A program made the position numbers and the translations under genes. The notes beneath the pieces were generated by a model. It made no database searches. It was not told the DNA's origin and was given only the letters and a program-made list of their open reading frames with translations. From NCBI RefSeq assembly GCF_024158025.1, contig NZ_JAMZEL010000006.1:1-64000 (forward strand): 64,000 nucleotides of DNA, given 5' to 3'. Below, piece by piece: positions 15,889-25,300 of this stretch. Position 1 is the first letter of the stretch. Each line of letters opens with the position of its first letter. Origin of the DNA: Runella salmonicolor. GTDB lineage: Bacteria > Bacteroidota > Bacteroidia > Cytophagales > Spirosomataceae.

Positions 15889-16647
15889 ATGCGTCAACTC
15901 CTTTTTATTCTATATTTTTCGTTTTTAGCCGTCGGTCTTTGGGCACAGGATATTCCTGAACCCATGTCGCCGAAGCGATTGGTCAATGATTATGTGGGTA
16001 TGCTCAACGGGACCGAGCTTAATACCCTTGAACAAAAACTTCGGACTTACAATGACTCAACTTCTACCCAAATTACGGTGGTGGTGGTGAAAACGACGGG
16101 CGATTATCCCGCTGGCGATTATGCCTTTGAATTGGGCCGCCGCTGGGGGGTAGGACAAAAGGACAAAGACAATGGCATAGTGTTGCTATGGGCTACGCAA
16201 GACCGCAAGATTTTTATTGCTACGGGGCGGGGCATGGAAGGGGCTATCCCAGACGTGATTGCCAAACGAATCATTCGGGAAGTAATTACGCCTGAATTTA
16301 AGGCTGAAATGTACTATCGCGGCCTAGACCGTGGCACCGACGAAATTATTAAATATGCTACTGGTGAGTTCAAAGCCGACCCCTCTGACGGCGAAGATGG
16401 ATTTCCGTTGGGGGTGATTATCTTCCTGATTATCGTTTTTGTTATTATCATCATTATCTTCTCCCGTTCTAACCGCGGCGGTGGTGGAATGGGTAACCGT
16501 GGCGGCGGCTGGATTCCGTACACAACTTACTCGGGCTGGGGAAGCTCCTCCGGGAATTGGGGTGGTGGTAGCAGTGGCGGCGGTAGCAGCTTTGGCGGAT
16601 TTGGCGGCGGTGATTTCGGCGGCGGTGGTGCTGGCGGAGATTATTAA
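15889..16647 (+). CDS. TPM-domain membrane protein (YgcG-like) with Gly-rich tail
   Basis: A 252-residue protein. It has a signal peptide (about 1-20, GLWAQ), then a TPM domain (about 30-155, with VNDYVGMLNGTELNTLEQKL and NGIVLLWATQDRKIFIATGRG). One membrane segment follows (about 175-195, VIIFLIIVFVIIIIIF). The last 50 residues are Gly/Ser-rich and low-complexity. The start at 15889 is chosen over 15844 because it begins directly at the signal peptide. It completes the LemA/TPM cluster. Confidence 0.88.
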   Translation: MRQLLFILYFSFLAVGLWAQDIPEPMSPKRLVNDYVGMLNGTELNTLEQKLRTYNDSTSTQITVVVVKTTGDYPAGDYAFELGRRWGVGQKDKDNGIVLLWATQDRKIFIATGRGMEGAIPDVIAKRIIREVITPEFKAEMYYRGLDRGTDEIIKYATGEFKADPSDGEDGFPLGVIIFLIIVFVIIIIIFSRSNRGGGGMGNRGGGWIPYTTYSGWGSSSGNWGGGSSGGGSSFGGFGGGDFGGGGAGGDY

Positions 16648-16787
16648 TCCGTTGAATGGAAAAATAGGCGCGAAATTTGATACATATTTAGAAAAACAGT
16701 AAAATTGAACAGTGAGGTAAAAATTAATTTTACCGTCCAAAAGCTGTTTTTCTTAACTTCCTTTTTTCTTTTTCGGTGCCAAACTAT

Positions 16788-17213
16788 ATGAAAGTACGTC
16801 CTTCTGCTTTGATTATTGAGAACAACCACGTTTTATTATTGCGCTACAATTACAGTGGACACGATGTGTTTGCGTTACCGGGCGGAAATCCCGACCCGGG
16901 CGAAACGCTGACGCAAGCCGTTGAAAGAGAGCTGAGTGAAGAGCTTGGTATTGAAACCGAAATCGAAGAAATGCTCATGGCAGGAGAAGTGTTGCTATCG
17001 CCCGCTAAAGAAGATGTGCTTCATTGTATTTTTAGGGCCCAAATCGTAGGAGGAATTCCCATCCTTAATCCTGCCCAAACAACAGCCCTTGAAGTGGTAT
17101 GGCAACCCGTTGCTGCTTTGGCGCAGCTTAATCTTTATCCTAACGTTGGTTCTTACATCGCTTCCATGACGGGCGGATACGTTGGAAAAATAGATCAGTC
17201 TTTTTTCGGATAA
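16788..17213 (+). CDS. NUDIX hydrolase
   Basis: A 141-residue NUDIX protein. The box GX5EX7REUXEEXGU is complete: G33, E39, R47-E48-L49, E51-E52-L53-G54-I55. It would hydrolyse a nucleoside diphosphate linked to another moiety; the substrate cannot be told from sequence. ATG 16788 is preferred over an in-frame GTG at 16776. Its last 19 bases overlap the 3' end of the convergent symporter gene. Confidence 0.92.
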   Translation: MKVRPSALIIENNHVLLLRYNYSGHDVFALPGGNPDPGETLTQAVERELSEELGIETEIEEMLMAGEVLLSPAKEDVLHCIFRAQIVGGIPILNPAQTTALEVVWQPVAALAQLNLYPNVGSYIASMTGGYVGKIDQSFFG

Positions 17214-18601
17214 GCGTACGAGCCTCCAATCATCCCGACCAAACTGGCCGATGTTCCGTAGAGCAGGGCAGGAAAAGTAGTGTGCCATACAAACTCACAC
17301 ACAATCCAAACGCTCAATCCCAGAATCATTGAAGCCAAACTTCCGGCAGCGCTGGCTCGTTTCCAGTGCAATCCAAACGTTAGCGGTACAAAGAGCGAAA
17401 CCAAGCTAAAAGCGGAGGATTCACTCACCAATTCGAAAATATCCTGTCTTGATTGGGCCATCCAAATGCAGGCAAGTGTCACCAAAACTACGCCGATTCG
17501 CATCGTGGTCAGGAGCTGTCGGTCGTTAAGTTTGGGGAAATAAGGTTTGACAATATTTTCACCCAATACCGCCGCTGGGGCTAGGATGGCCCCGCTGCTC
17601 GTACTCAACAAGGCTGAAATCAACGCCCCAAAAAATAAAATCTGTATCCAAAGTGGAGTGTGTTTTAGCACCATATTGGGAATAATCAATGCGGTATTTT
17701 CCTGCATCAATTCAGGATATAACGTTTTGGCCGCCAAGGCAATAAATAGCGGTAATAAGGCTACCGTCAGGTACATACATCCTGCCAGTATCGAAGATTT
17801 TACGGCCGTATCGGCATCTTTAGAGGCCATTACACGTTGAAAAATATCCTGCTGCGGAATGGAGCCAAGGCCGATGGTAATCCAAGCCGCCAAATATTCA
17901 GCATAGCTTTGAAATGTTACTTCTTTGGGCGTAAACCGAAAAAAATCGGCTGGTTGTTGGCTCGTTACAGGCGAGATTCCACCCGTTTTGGTAAATAGAA
18001 TAACGGCCAAAATAATAAGCCCTATAATGAGAATGATGTTGTGTAAAAAATCTGTGATTGATACCGACCACATTCCACCCATAAAGGTATAAACCATGAC
18101 CAAGAGCGCACCCACCCAAATACCAGTGCTCAAAGGCAAACCAAAAATAACCTGACCTACGATGCCCATTGCCACAAACTGGGCGGCAATCCAACCAAAA
18201 TACGAAGGAATAATCATGACGGCCGACACAAACTCGGAAGTGCGCCCAAAACGCACCAGAAAGAAATCGCAAAAGGTGATGATGTTCCAGCGATAAAATG
18301 TTCGGGCAAAGAAAACACCGACCAACACTAAACACAACGCTGCCCCAAACGGCTCTTCCATAACGGCTAGAAAACCTCCTTCCAAAAATTCTGAAGGGGC
18401 GCCCATCATGGTTTCGGAACCAAACCACGTCGCAAATGTGACCATCGTTGCCATCACCAAGGGGAGCTTACGGCCTGCCAGTACAAAATCTTCGGTGGTA
18501 TGAATACGGCGAGAAGCCCATACGCCTACTGCTATATTGAGGGAGAGATAAAGACAAATAGCAAAAATGAGCATGTAAAGAATGGGTTTGGAAGTTGCCA
18601 A
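17195..18601 (-). CDS. Sodium:solute symporter (SSS family)
   Basis: A 468-residue transporter with about 13 membrane segments. Family marks are ASRRIHTTEDFVLAGRKLPL after the first segment, ATWFGSETMMGAPSE, FMGGMWSVSITDFLH and IPQQDIFQRVMASKDADTAV. It brings a solute in with Na+; the family covers sugars, proline, pantothenate, acetate and others, and the substrate is not readable here. The frame opens at a TTG (18601); an ATG at 18574 would shorten the N-terminus by nine residues but keep the first membrane segment. Confidence 0.9.
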   Translation of the reverse strand: MATSKPILYMLIFAICLYLSLNIAVGVWASRRIHTTEDFVLAGRKLPLVMATMVTFATWFGSETMMGAPSEFLEGGFLAVMEEPFGAALCLVLVGVFFARTFYRWNIITFCDFFLVRFGRTSEFVSAVMIIPSYFGWIAAQFVAMGIVGQVIFGLPLSTGIWVGALLVMVYTFMGGMWSVSITDFLHNIILIIGLIILAVILFTKTGGISPVTSQQPADFFRFTPKEVTFQSYAEYLAAWITIGLGSIPQQDIFQRVMASKDADTAVKSSILAGCMYLTVALLPLFIALAAKTLYPELMQENTALIIPNMVLKHTPLWIQILFFGALISALLSTSSGAILAPAAVLGENIVKPYFPKLNDRQLLTTMRIGVVLVTLACIWMAQSRQDIFELVSESSAFSLVSLFVPLTFGLHWKRASAAGSLASMILGLSVWIVCEFVWHTTFPALLYGTSASLVGMIGGSYAYPKKD

Positions 18602-18617
18602 AAATAAAGGGTTTTAC

Positions 18618-18634
18618 GAACTTTGGCAAAGTTC
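18618..18634. promoter_or_regulatory. Palindrome in divergent promoter region
   Basis: GAACTTTG-G-CAAAGTTC, 8-bp arms around one base, lies 16 bases upstream of the symporter start and 69 upstream of the esterase start. Each half contains ACTTTG, similar to a -7 element, in both directions. It could be an operator or a pair of divergent -7 elements; no regulator gene is beside it. Confidence 0.35.
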
Positions 18635-18702
18635 ATTTGTAGATTACGCTTTTTGATAAACCCTTTCTCATAATTAGTTCTTCAATTAATCAAAAAATCA
18701 AT

Positions 18703-19434
18703 ATGCATCGCGAATTAGACGGTTGGCACAGTCCGGCACTTAATAAACACATGGAAATTGCCACGTATGGGCATTATGGGTTTGCCCTCTTGATGATTCC
18801 TACGGCGGCATCAGATTACCTTGAATACGAGCGCTGTCGGCTCATCGAGAGCATTGGTAAGTCTATCAATGAAGGAAAAGTGAAGGTGTTTTCGGTCAAT
18901 AGCATCAATACCGAAAGCTGGATGAACCCGCACATGAATGGCCGTGATAAAGGCATTCGTCACCAGCAGTTCAATGAATACATTTACAACGAAGTAATTC
19001 CGTACATCAAAAGTAAAGTTGGGCCAGATACTCCGATTATTGCGGCGGGGGCATCTTTTGGCGCCCTTCACTCGGCCAATCTTTATTTTCGTCGGCCCGA
19101 CCTCCTCAATGGGGTGATTGCGATGAGTGGTTGCTATGACCTGACTGCCTATACCAAAGGGCATTACGACGACAATGTGTATTTTAATTCACCAGTGCAT
19201 TATTTACGCAATCTCAAAGACGAGGCGTATCTGTCAAAATACCGCTCTGACGGGCACATTCATATCGTAACGGGCTCGGGGAGTTATGAGGATCCAGATT
19301 CGTCGCGTTATTTGTCCGACATTCTTCATTCAAAAGGCGTCAGTCATGAATTGGATGTGTGGGGACAGGATATTCCGCACGATTGGCCTTCGTGGCAAAA
19401 AATGCTGCCATACTATTTAGAAACAAGATTTTGA
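18703..19434 (+). CDS. Esterase-like alpha/beta hydrolase
   Basis: A 243-residue alpha/beta hydrolase of the esterase (putative-esterase/D) type. The nucleophile elbow is GASFGA with S118; H226 in IPHDWPSW is the likely catalytic His. No signal peptide is visible, so it is cytoplasmic. It is a paralogue of the protein encoded at 33191: both share W-x-SP-L near the start, HxDDxVYFN-P and HDWP-W near the end. It is preceded by a divergent symporter and followed by a surface-protein gene; no operon partner is evident. Confidence 0.88.
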   Translation: MHRELDGWHSPALNKHMEIATYGHYGFALLMIPTAASDYLEYERCRLIESIGKSINEGKVKVFSVNSINTESWMNPHMNGRDKGIRHQQFNEYIYNEVIPYIKSKVGPDTPIIAAGASFGALHSANLYFRRPDLLNGVIAMSGCYDLTAYTKGHYDDNVYFNSPVHYLRNLKDEAYLSKYRSDGHIHIVTGSGSYEDPDSSRYLSDILHSKGVSHELDVWGQDIPHDWPSWQKMLPYYLETRF

Positions 19435-19545
19435 GCTAACTTTAAGGAGTGAAAACTCTCACCCGCCGCGTTCCTTAAAATAAATGCAACATCCCGATTT
19501 CATCGTGCGTAATTTATTCTACTCTGATAAACTCTATAGCATCTA

Positions 19546-21288
19546 ATGAAAAGGGCATTGATATTGATTAGTCTTTTGGTTTTTATCAAAGCCCGGGTGC
19601 TGGGGCAGCAAGTGGACTGCGGCAACATCGGTTTTGAGTCAGGGACTACCTTGGGGTGGGAATTGACCAACGGCGTTGTACGGATTTCAAACGCAAAACT
19701 CGCCTACCAAAACGAAACGACGGGTTCGATAAACGCAAGACACTATATTACAAGCATCAGCGACGGATTTGACCCTAAGATTACCAACGAAAAAATTCCG
19801 ATGGTGGCTCCGGGAAGTACACATTCTATCCGTATCGGTACCAACTATTCTATGGGTGGCGGCTCGTTTGACCGCATCAAAACGTCTTTTCTCGTCACCC
19901 CCGAAAATACGCTTTTTCAATATCAGTTTGCACTTGTGCTGCAAAATGATAATCGACACGTTGACGCCCAAAAATCAGGATTTGACATTAATATCACTGA
20001 TAGTAACGGAGAGCCTCTGTCTTGTAATTCTTTTGGGGTTCAGTTGCAAAACGCAGGTACAAGCGAAGGATTCAAAACCCAAGGCGACATTGAATATAAA
20101 AACTGGACCACGGGAGCCATTGATTTGCGCAATTATATAGGGCGAATCATTAAGATTGAAGTAACCGCCCACGGCTGCACGGGTAGGGAGCATTTTGGGT
20201 ATGCGTATTTTGATGCCCAATGTGTAAAATCAGAGGTAAAAGTAAACACGCTTTGCCCTGATGCACAGGGATACATGACGTTGAATGCGCCCGATGGATT
20301 TGGGAGCTATCTCTGGAGTAATGGCGAAAAGACGGCGAATGCGCGTGTAAAAGCCAATCTGGGAGAAGTGTATACGGTCAAAATTTCCCCGTTGGATAAA
20401 CTGGACGAAAGCTGTCAATTGCAACTGGATTATAAGATAAAATACTACCAAGCCGATACCTCCATCTCCCGAACGATTTGTGAAGGCGAAGAAGTCAAAG
20501 TAGACGGTGAAAGCTTTAAAACGACGGGCATTCACGTAAAAAGAATTTTACGGACCAACGTATGCGATAGCACCGTGCGGCTGAATCTGACGGTGATTCC
20601 TGCGGCTAATCATACCCAAACCGTGACCATTTGCCTTGGGCAAAGCCTTAGAGTTGGGGATTCGGTATACACAAAACCGGGTACGTATCTGACGGCGGTG
20701 GCGCGGACTTCAGGCTGCGACAGCATGGTAACTACCCGTTTGATTGTTGAAGAAATGCAGGTTCAAATCATAGGAAATTCGTCTATTACCCAAGGCGACA
20801 GCACACGGCTCGAGGTACAGGTAGAGCCGGCAGGCGCATTCAGTGTGCAGTGGAGTCCGTCGTTGGGGCTTGCGTGTGCTAGTTGCCCTTCCACTTGGGT
20901 ACATCCTTTGAAATCAACTCAATATACGGTGGCGGTCAAGAACGCAAGCCAGGCGTGTCAGCAATCCGAAAAAGTTAATGTATTTGTCTTGCCCTGTAAT
21001 ATTTACATTCCCGATATTTTTTCTCCTAACAATGACCAACAAAACGATGTCTTTTACGTGTACGGTAACTCCTGCGTTAAACAAATAAAAGAAATGGCGA
21101 TTTATAACCGTTGGGGTGAAATCGTTTTTCGGAATGAAAATTTTACCTTCGCCGACCCCAAGCAGGGGTGGGATGGACGTTATTTAGGTGAAATTGCGGA
21201 AGGGGGAGTTTACGTTTATAAAATCGCCGTTGCCTTCACAAACGGTGAAACCAGCCACTATACAGGCTCAGTTTTGTTGGTGCGATGA
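19546..21288 (+). CDS. Secreted surface protein with T9SS type B sorting domain
   Basis: A 580-residue exported protein. It has a signal peptide (1-20), a lectin/jelly-roll-like N-terminal region (about 25-225), and Cys-containing PKD/Ig-like repeats with ICLGQSLRVGDSVYTKPGTY. The last ~95 residues form the gliding-motility-associated type B domain: IPDIFSPNNDQQNDVFYV, IYNRWGEIVF, GWDGRYLGE, GGVYVYKI. It would cross the outer membrane through the type IX system and stay at the surface or be released. The stop overlaps the start of the acyltransferase gene (ATGA). Confidence 0.9.
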   Translation: MKRALILISLLVFIKARVLGQQVDCGNIGFESGTTLGWELTNGVVRISNAKLAYQNETTGSINARHYITSISDGFDPKITNEKIPMVAPGSTHSIRIGTNYSMGGGSFDRIKTSFLVTPENTLFQYQFALVLQNDNRHVDAQKSGFDINITDSNGEPLSCNSFGVQLQNAGTSEGFKTQGDIEYKNWTTGAIDLRNYIGRIIKIEVTAHGCTGREHFGYAYFDAQCVKSEVKVNTLCPDAQGYMTLNAPDGFGSYLWSNGEKTANARVKANLGEVYTVKISPLDKLDESCQLQLDYKIKYYQADTSISRTICEGEEVKVDGESFKTTGIHVKRILRTNVCDSTVRLNLTVIPAANHTQTVTICLGQSLRVGDSVYTKPGTYLTAVARTSGCDSMVTTRLIVEEMQVQIIGNSSITQGDSTRLEVQVEPAGAFSVQWSPSLGLACASCPSTWVHPLKSTQYTVAVKNASQACQQSEKVNVFVLPCNIYIPDIFSPNNDQQNDVFYVYGNSCVKQIKEMAIYNRWGEIVFRNENFTFADPKQGWDGRYLGEIAEGGVYVYKIAVAFTNGETSHYTGSVLLVR

Positions 21289-22313
21289 CCTCTTCTCACG
21301 TTCCTTCTCTGACGGGTTTACGCGCTTTTGCGGCTTTGTTGGTTTATATTCATCACTATAATCCGTTTCCTGAATCCTCCTTTTTATATCAGTTGGCGCG
21401 AGAAGGCTACGTGGGCGTGACGGTATTTTTTGTACTCAGTGGTTTTCTAATTACGTTGAATTACGTCGACAAGCTAAACTCTACTGCCGAACGAAAACGC
21501 TTTTATCTGCTGCGTTTTGCACGAATTATGCCCCTATATTGGCTGTTATTGACGGGGCTTTATGGGCTTCAGTGGTTTACAAAAGGAAATGAAACGGCTT
21601 CTTTTTTTGCGCAATTTTCTAATTTTTTACTTCTCAAAGGGCTGATTCCATCGTTGGTTTTTAGCGGTATTCCCCAAAGTTGGTCGTTGACGGTTGAACT
21701 ATGTTTTTACCTCCTTGCGCCGTGGTGGATTTCTCTGGTGGCTAGGTGTCGGTGGTTAGGAGTGGCTTTGTTGTATTCTTCCTTTATTTTGGGGCTGTTT
21801 GTGTTGTACAAAAATCACTTATCGTTTGGGAGTTTCTATACGATTTTTGGTCGTTTCTTTGAATTTGGCGTTGGGATTTATGCGGCGCTGTGGCTACAAA
21901 AAAATCAGAGCCCACCGGCCTTTCGGTTCAAAACCATCATAGCGGTTGGGGGAGCAATTGGGGCGGTAATCGGCTACGTTTTAGCGGTTTATTATGGACA
22001 ATTCTCGGTTTTTTATACCGAGTGGCTTCTGTATAATCTCTTGCTACCAGTTGTTATTGGCTTTGGGTTAGTGGGTCTTTCTACCGAAAAAACCTTCATT
22101 AACCGCGTATTATCCTATTCATTGACTCAGACTTTGGGTAAATCCTCTTACGTATTTTATCTGATTCATATTGGGCCTGTCGCAGTAGTGCTACAACGTT
22201 ATGTTTCCAACAACGGCTTGTTGTTGTTGATTTTGCTGTGGATTGTGGCGTATGGACTGTACCGATGGGTAGAACGGCCTCTGTACTTCTTGATTATTGA
22301 CGCAAAGGCGTAG
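21285..22313 (+). CDS. Membrane acyltransferase (OafA/YrhL family)
   Basis: A 342-residue acyltransferase-3 protein with about ten membrane segments. It opens SLTGLRAFAALLVYIHHYNPF, the usual first segment with the active-site His pair, then GYVGVTVFFVLSGFLI and RFARIMPLYW. These proteins O-acetylate or otherwise acylate cell-surface sugars. It overlaps the preceding T9SS gene by four bases, so the two are probably co-expressed. The last codons and stop (GAC GCA AAG GCG TAG) are part of a hairpin repeat. Confidence 0.92.
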   Translation: MTSSHVPSLTGLRAFAALLVYIHHYNPFPESSFLYQLAREGYVGVTVFFVLSGFLITLNYVDKLNSTAERKRFYLLRFARIMPLYWLLLTGLYGLQWFTKGNETASFFAQFSNFLLLKGLIPSLVFSGIPQSWSLTVELCFYLLAPWWISLVARCRWLGVALLYSSFILGLFVLYKNHLSFGSFYTIFGRFFEFGVGIYAALWLQKNQSPPAFRFKTIIAVGGAIGAVIGYVLAVYYGQFSVFYTEWLLYNLLLPVVIGFGLVGLSTEKTFINRVLSYSLTQTLGKSSYVFYLIHIGPVAVVLQRYVSNNGLLLLILLWIVAYGLYRWVERPLYFLIIDAKA

Positions 22314-22347
22314 AGACGCTAAACTTTGCTTCTTAGCGCCTTGGCGT
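22300..22347. repeat. Intergenic hairpin repeat, family B (copy 2)
   Basis: ACGCAAAGGCG (22300-22310) pairs with CGCCTTGGCGT (22337-22347) with one mismatch; inner segments ACGCTAA/TTAGCGC also pair. It is related to the hairpin at 8443-8506. It lies between convergent genes, and its left arm includes the last codons and stop codon of the acyltransferase gene. Confidence 0.75.
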
Positions 22348-22358
22348 GAAACAATGCA

Positions 22359-25300
22359 TTACCGCAACAACACCAACTTACCGGTCGTTTTCACGCCTTC
22401 GCCCAAAGTAAGTTCTTTGCCGTCTTTTTTGACTGTAACTCGGTAAACATAAGTGCCCATCGCCAATCCTGCGGTGGTATTCCAAATCCATTCGTTGGCT
22501 CCTACGCGAGGTGTAAGACTTACCTCTTTGACAATCCGGCCTGCTATATCAGCAACGACAATGGTGGCTTCGGTAGGAGCTTCTTTGCCTGAAATGGTAA
22601 ATGCAAAACGTAGAAAATCTTGAAAAGGATTTGGGTTGGCCTCAACGCTTATAATCCTTTGTTCATTAATAACCCTAAAGGTAATTTGATACAGGTCTGT
22701 ACGGTTGTTGGTGGCATCAGCTCCCTGTACTTGCAACGTGTACAGTCCGTCGGGAAGCGTGCCGGGGCGGTATTCGATACGTACTACATTTTGGTTGTCG
22801 GCAGGGGTGAATCTAAGGGCAGGATTTGTAAAACTGATGCGCTGGAAGGTACTTTGACCTGGGCGCTGGAGAGACAAATCAATGCCAACCGTGTCGCGCT
22901 TAAACAGAAACTTATTTTCGTCTTTAAGCTGCACCACAATCAGGGGATTGGCCGAAATCACTTCTCCGTCCTTGATGCGCTGGTCGTCGAAGGCCACATC
23001 CAGTACAGGCGCCAATCGGTCTGCAATTACGGTGTAAGGAAGATTGACGACGTTGTTGGCATAGCTTTGTTCGGGTTGCCGGCGTGGGTTAAAATTGACC
23101 AGTAAACGATTATCACCGCCACGGCCCAAGGTCGGGAGCGATACCGTAAAAGAAGTTTCTTGATTGGGGGCGAGTTTAGCTAGTTTTTTTTCGGTGATTT
23201 GAGGTGTGCCGCTGGGGCCGAAAATCGTTTGCTGTACCACCACGGAATCTTGAAAAGCCACGTTGGAAACGTTTTTGAAAGCTACATTCACCGTCAATAT
23301 TTCTCCTTCCTGTCGCTCAATCACGCCGCTGAGATTAGAAGTAGCGCTCCCCTCGGCCACGGGCGTATACGTGACGAGCCAATGGCGAAGCTGGGCGGGA
23401 GTAGTAATATTGACTTCAGGATTTGTTAAACGCAACCGTAACCGTAAGAAAGGATAACGGCGAGCGTCGATGGTTTTTAAGTCTAATGACTTATTGGCTG
23501 ATTGATTGACCAACAAGGGTGTTTCTTTTCCGTTCAAATCCACACCTAACACCGTTAGGGTTGATTGTTGGGTATTGACAATGGATTGTTGGTTGGTAAG
23601 AGAGGCCCAACTACTGGCTGGGCCAATGAGTGAGGATGTAATTTGTCCAGTTGATTTGGTGCTTTTTAAGGTAAATCCATCCAAGGTCAGTGTCTTAATG
23701 CTAGGCGCTATATCGTTGGGGTCGGTGGACAATTCTAGGGCGGGTTTGTTGGCCCCCTTTTGAAGAATGAGCAGATTTGGGCTACGCAAAATAGTTTCGT
23801 TGACACCCAAAGCTTTCAATTTAGCGATTTCGGAGGCGGGCCATTGGTCAAAACGCACAGCACCGACCGACATAAGCACAATCCAATCGCCGTTGGGGAC
23901 GGCATCAATCCATTTGCTGAACAGTTGATTGTTAATGATTTCGGGCTGACGAAGCGTATTCATGACGTAAGGCGGGTTGCCGCAATTTCGACTTGGCATG
24001 ACCGAATACGCCTGAAGATTGTCGCGGTGCAGGGCCGTTACGACGATGTTTGCTTCGGCATTGGCTCCTTGAAAGGTGCTACAATTGCTTTGGGCCACAA
24101 ATAAAATGTCGCTGATAGTGAGCTGATTCACCTGATGCCCCTGATTAAACCCTCCTACCGAACTTCCTGCCACCACCGCCTTTATGGGCACCGCAATGGG
24201 AGTGTAGTTCCAGGTGGGTTGTGACGTCAGAGAAAGGTTAATGTCGAGTGGGGTAGCTTTGGTAAACTGTGCGGCTTGCCGCTGAGTCCAGCCTTCGCCT
24301 GCGTTTTGGATATAAGTGAAAGAACTTTCACTCCATACGTTGTCGGTTCCAGCGGGGCGGTCGGCGTAGCGGATGCGCCAAAAATAAGTGAGGCTGTCGC
24401 GGGAAAGTAACGCTACTTTCCAACTAGGCAGTAGGGGTGCTGTGACATTTTGTGAGCGTTTAAAAGGGCTATCAAAACGAGCGGTGGTGTCGAGTTCAAT
24501 GGTATAATTTCGGCTGGCGTTGTCGATGTGTTGTGCCAACAACTGTACCGTCGGTATTCCGTTTTCTATCGAAGAAATAATGGCATATTCTGCGGGCATG
24601 AGCGGGTACGCACCAGCCACGGGCAGGGCGATTTCGACTGCTGCCATATTATTCGACTTGTTCATTTCGACAAGTGTATTGGTAGGGTCCAACGCCACTT
24701 CAAAACGATTGAGTCCATTTTGGTTACGGTCGCTTGGGATGTGAAACAGCAATGTGTCCTGATAAGCCACGGAGGGAAAAGTAGCCTCAAATACTTGCAC
24801 GGCTCCGTCGCGGGTAGTACGGGTGAGGCGCACGGGAAGTTTTTCGTTGCGGTAAAGTCCCAAATTTGAAACCACCACCCGTACTTCCAATGAATCGCTC
24901 AAAGGCCCAATTGCGCTTCCGTTTTTACCTTTTACGCTGATTCCCTGACTTATTACGGCATAATCGGGTTGTTTGGTTGGAAACAATACTATGGCGGGGT
25001 CGCCTTGCAAGGTCATTTGTTGCGCATCTGCCTGATAAATAGGGTCATTGGGGAGTTTGGCTAATGTTTTGCGCATGATTTGTTGGTGCACTTCCCCAAA
25101 CGGACGGCTCAGATTGGTGCTGTCGCCGAGAAGGGTTTCGTAAAAAGTGCTGGCAAAGTCACGGAGCGAGTGAACAAAGGCATAGTTGGAATGGGCCAAA
25201 AATAGAATGGCGCCTCGGTCTTTGGCACCTACCCAATCAATGGGAAAAGTATTGGAACCGAAGGTGAAATTACCCAATACACAGCCATTGGCATAGACCA

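Noticed and set aside
22620..23105. A 161-codon open frame opposite the C25 peptidase gene
   Set aside because: It lies wholly inside the peptidase gene in antisense, has no recognisable domain and low coding plausibility.
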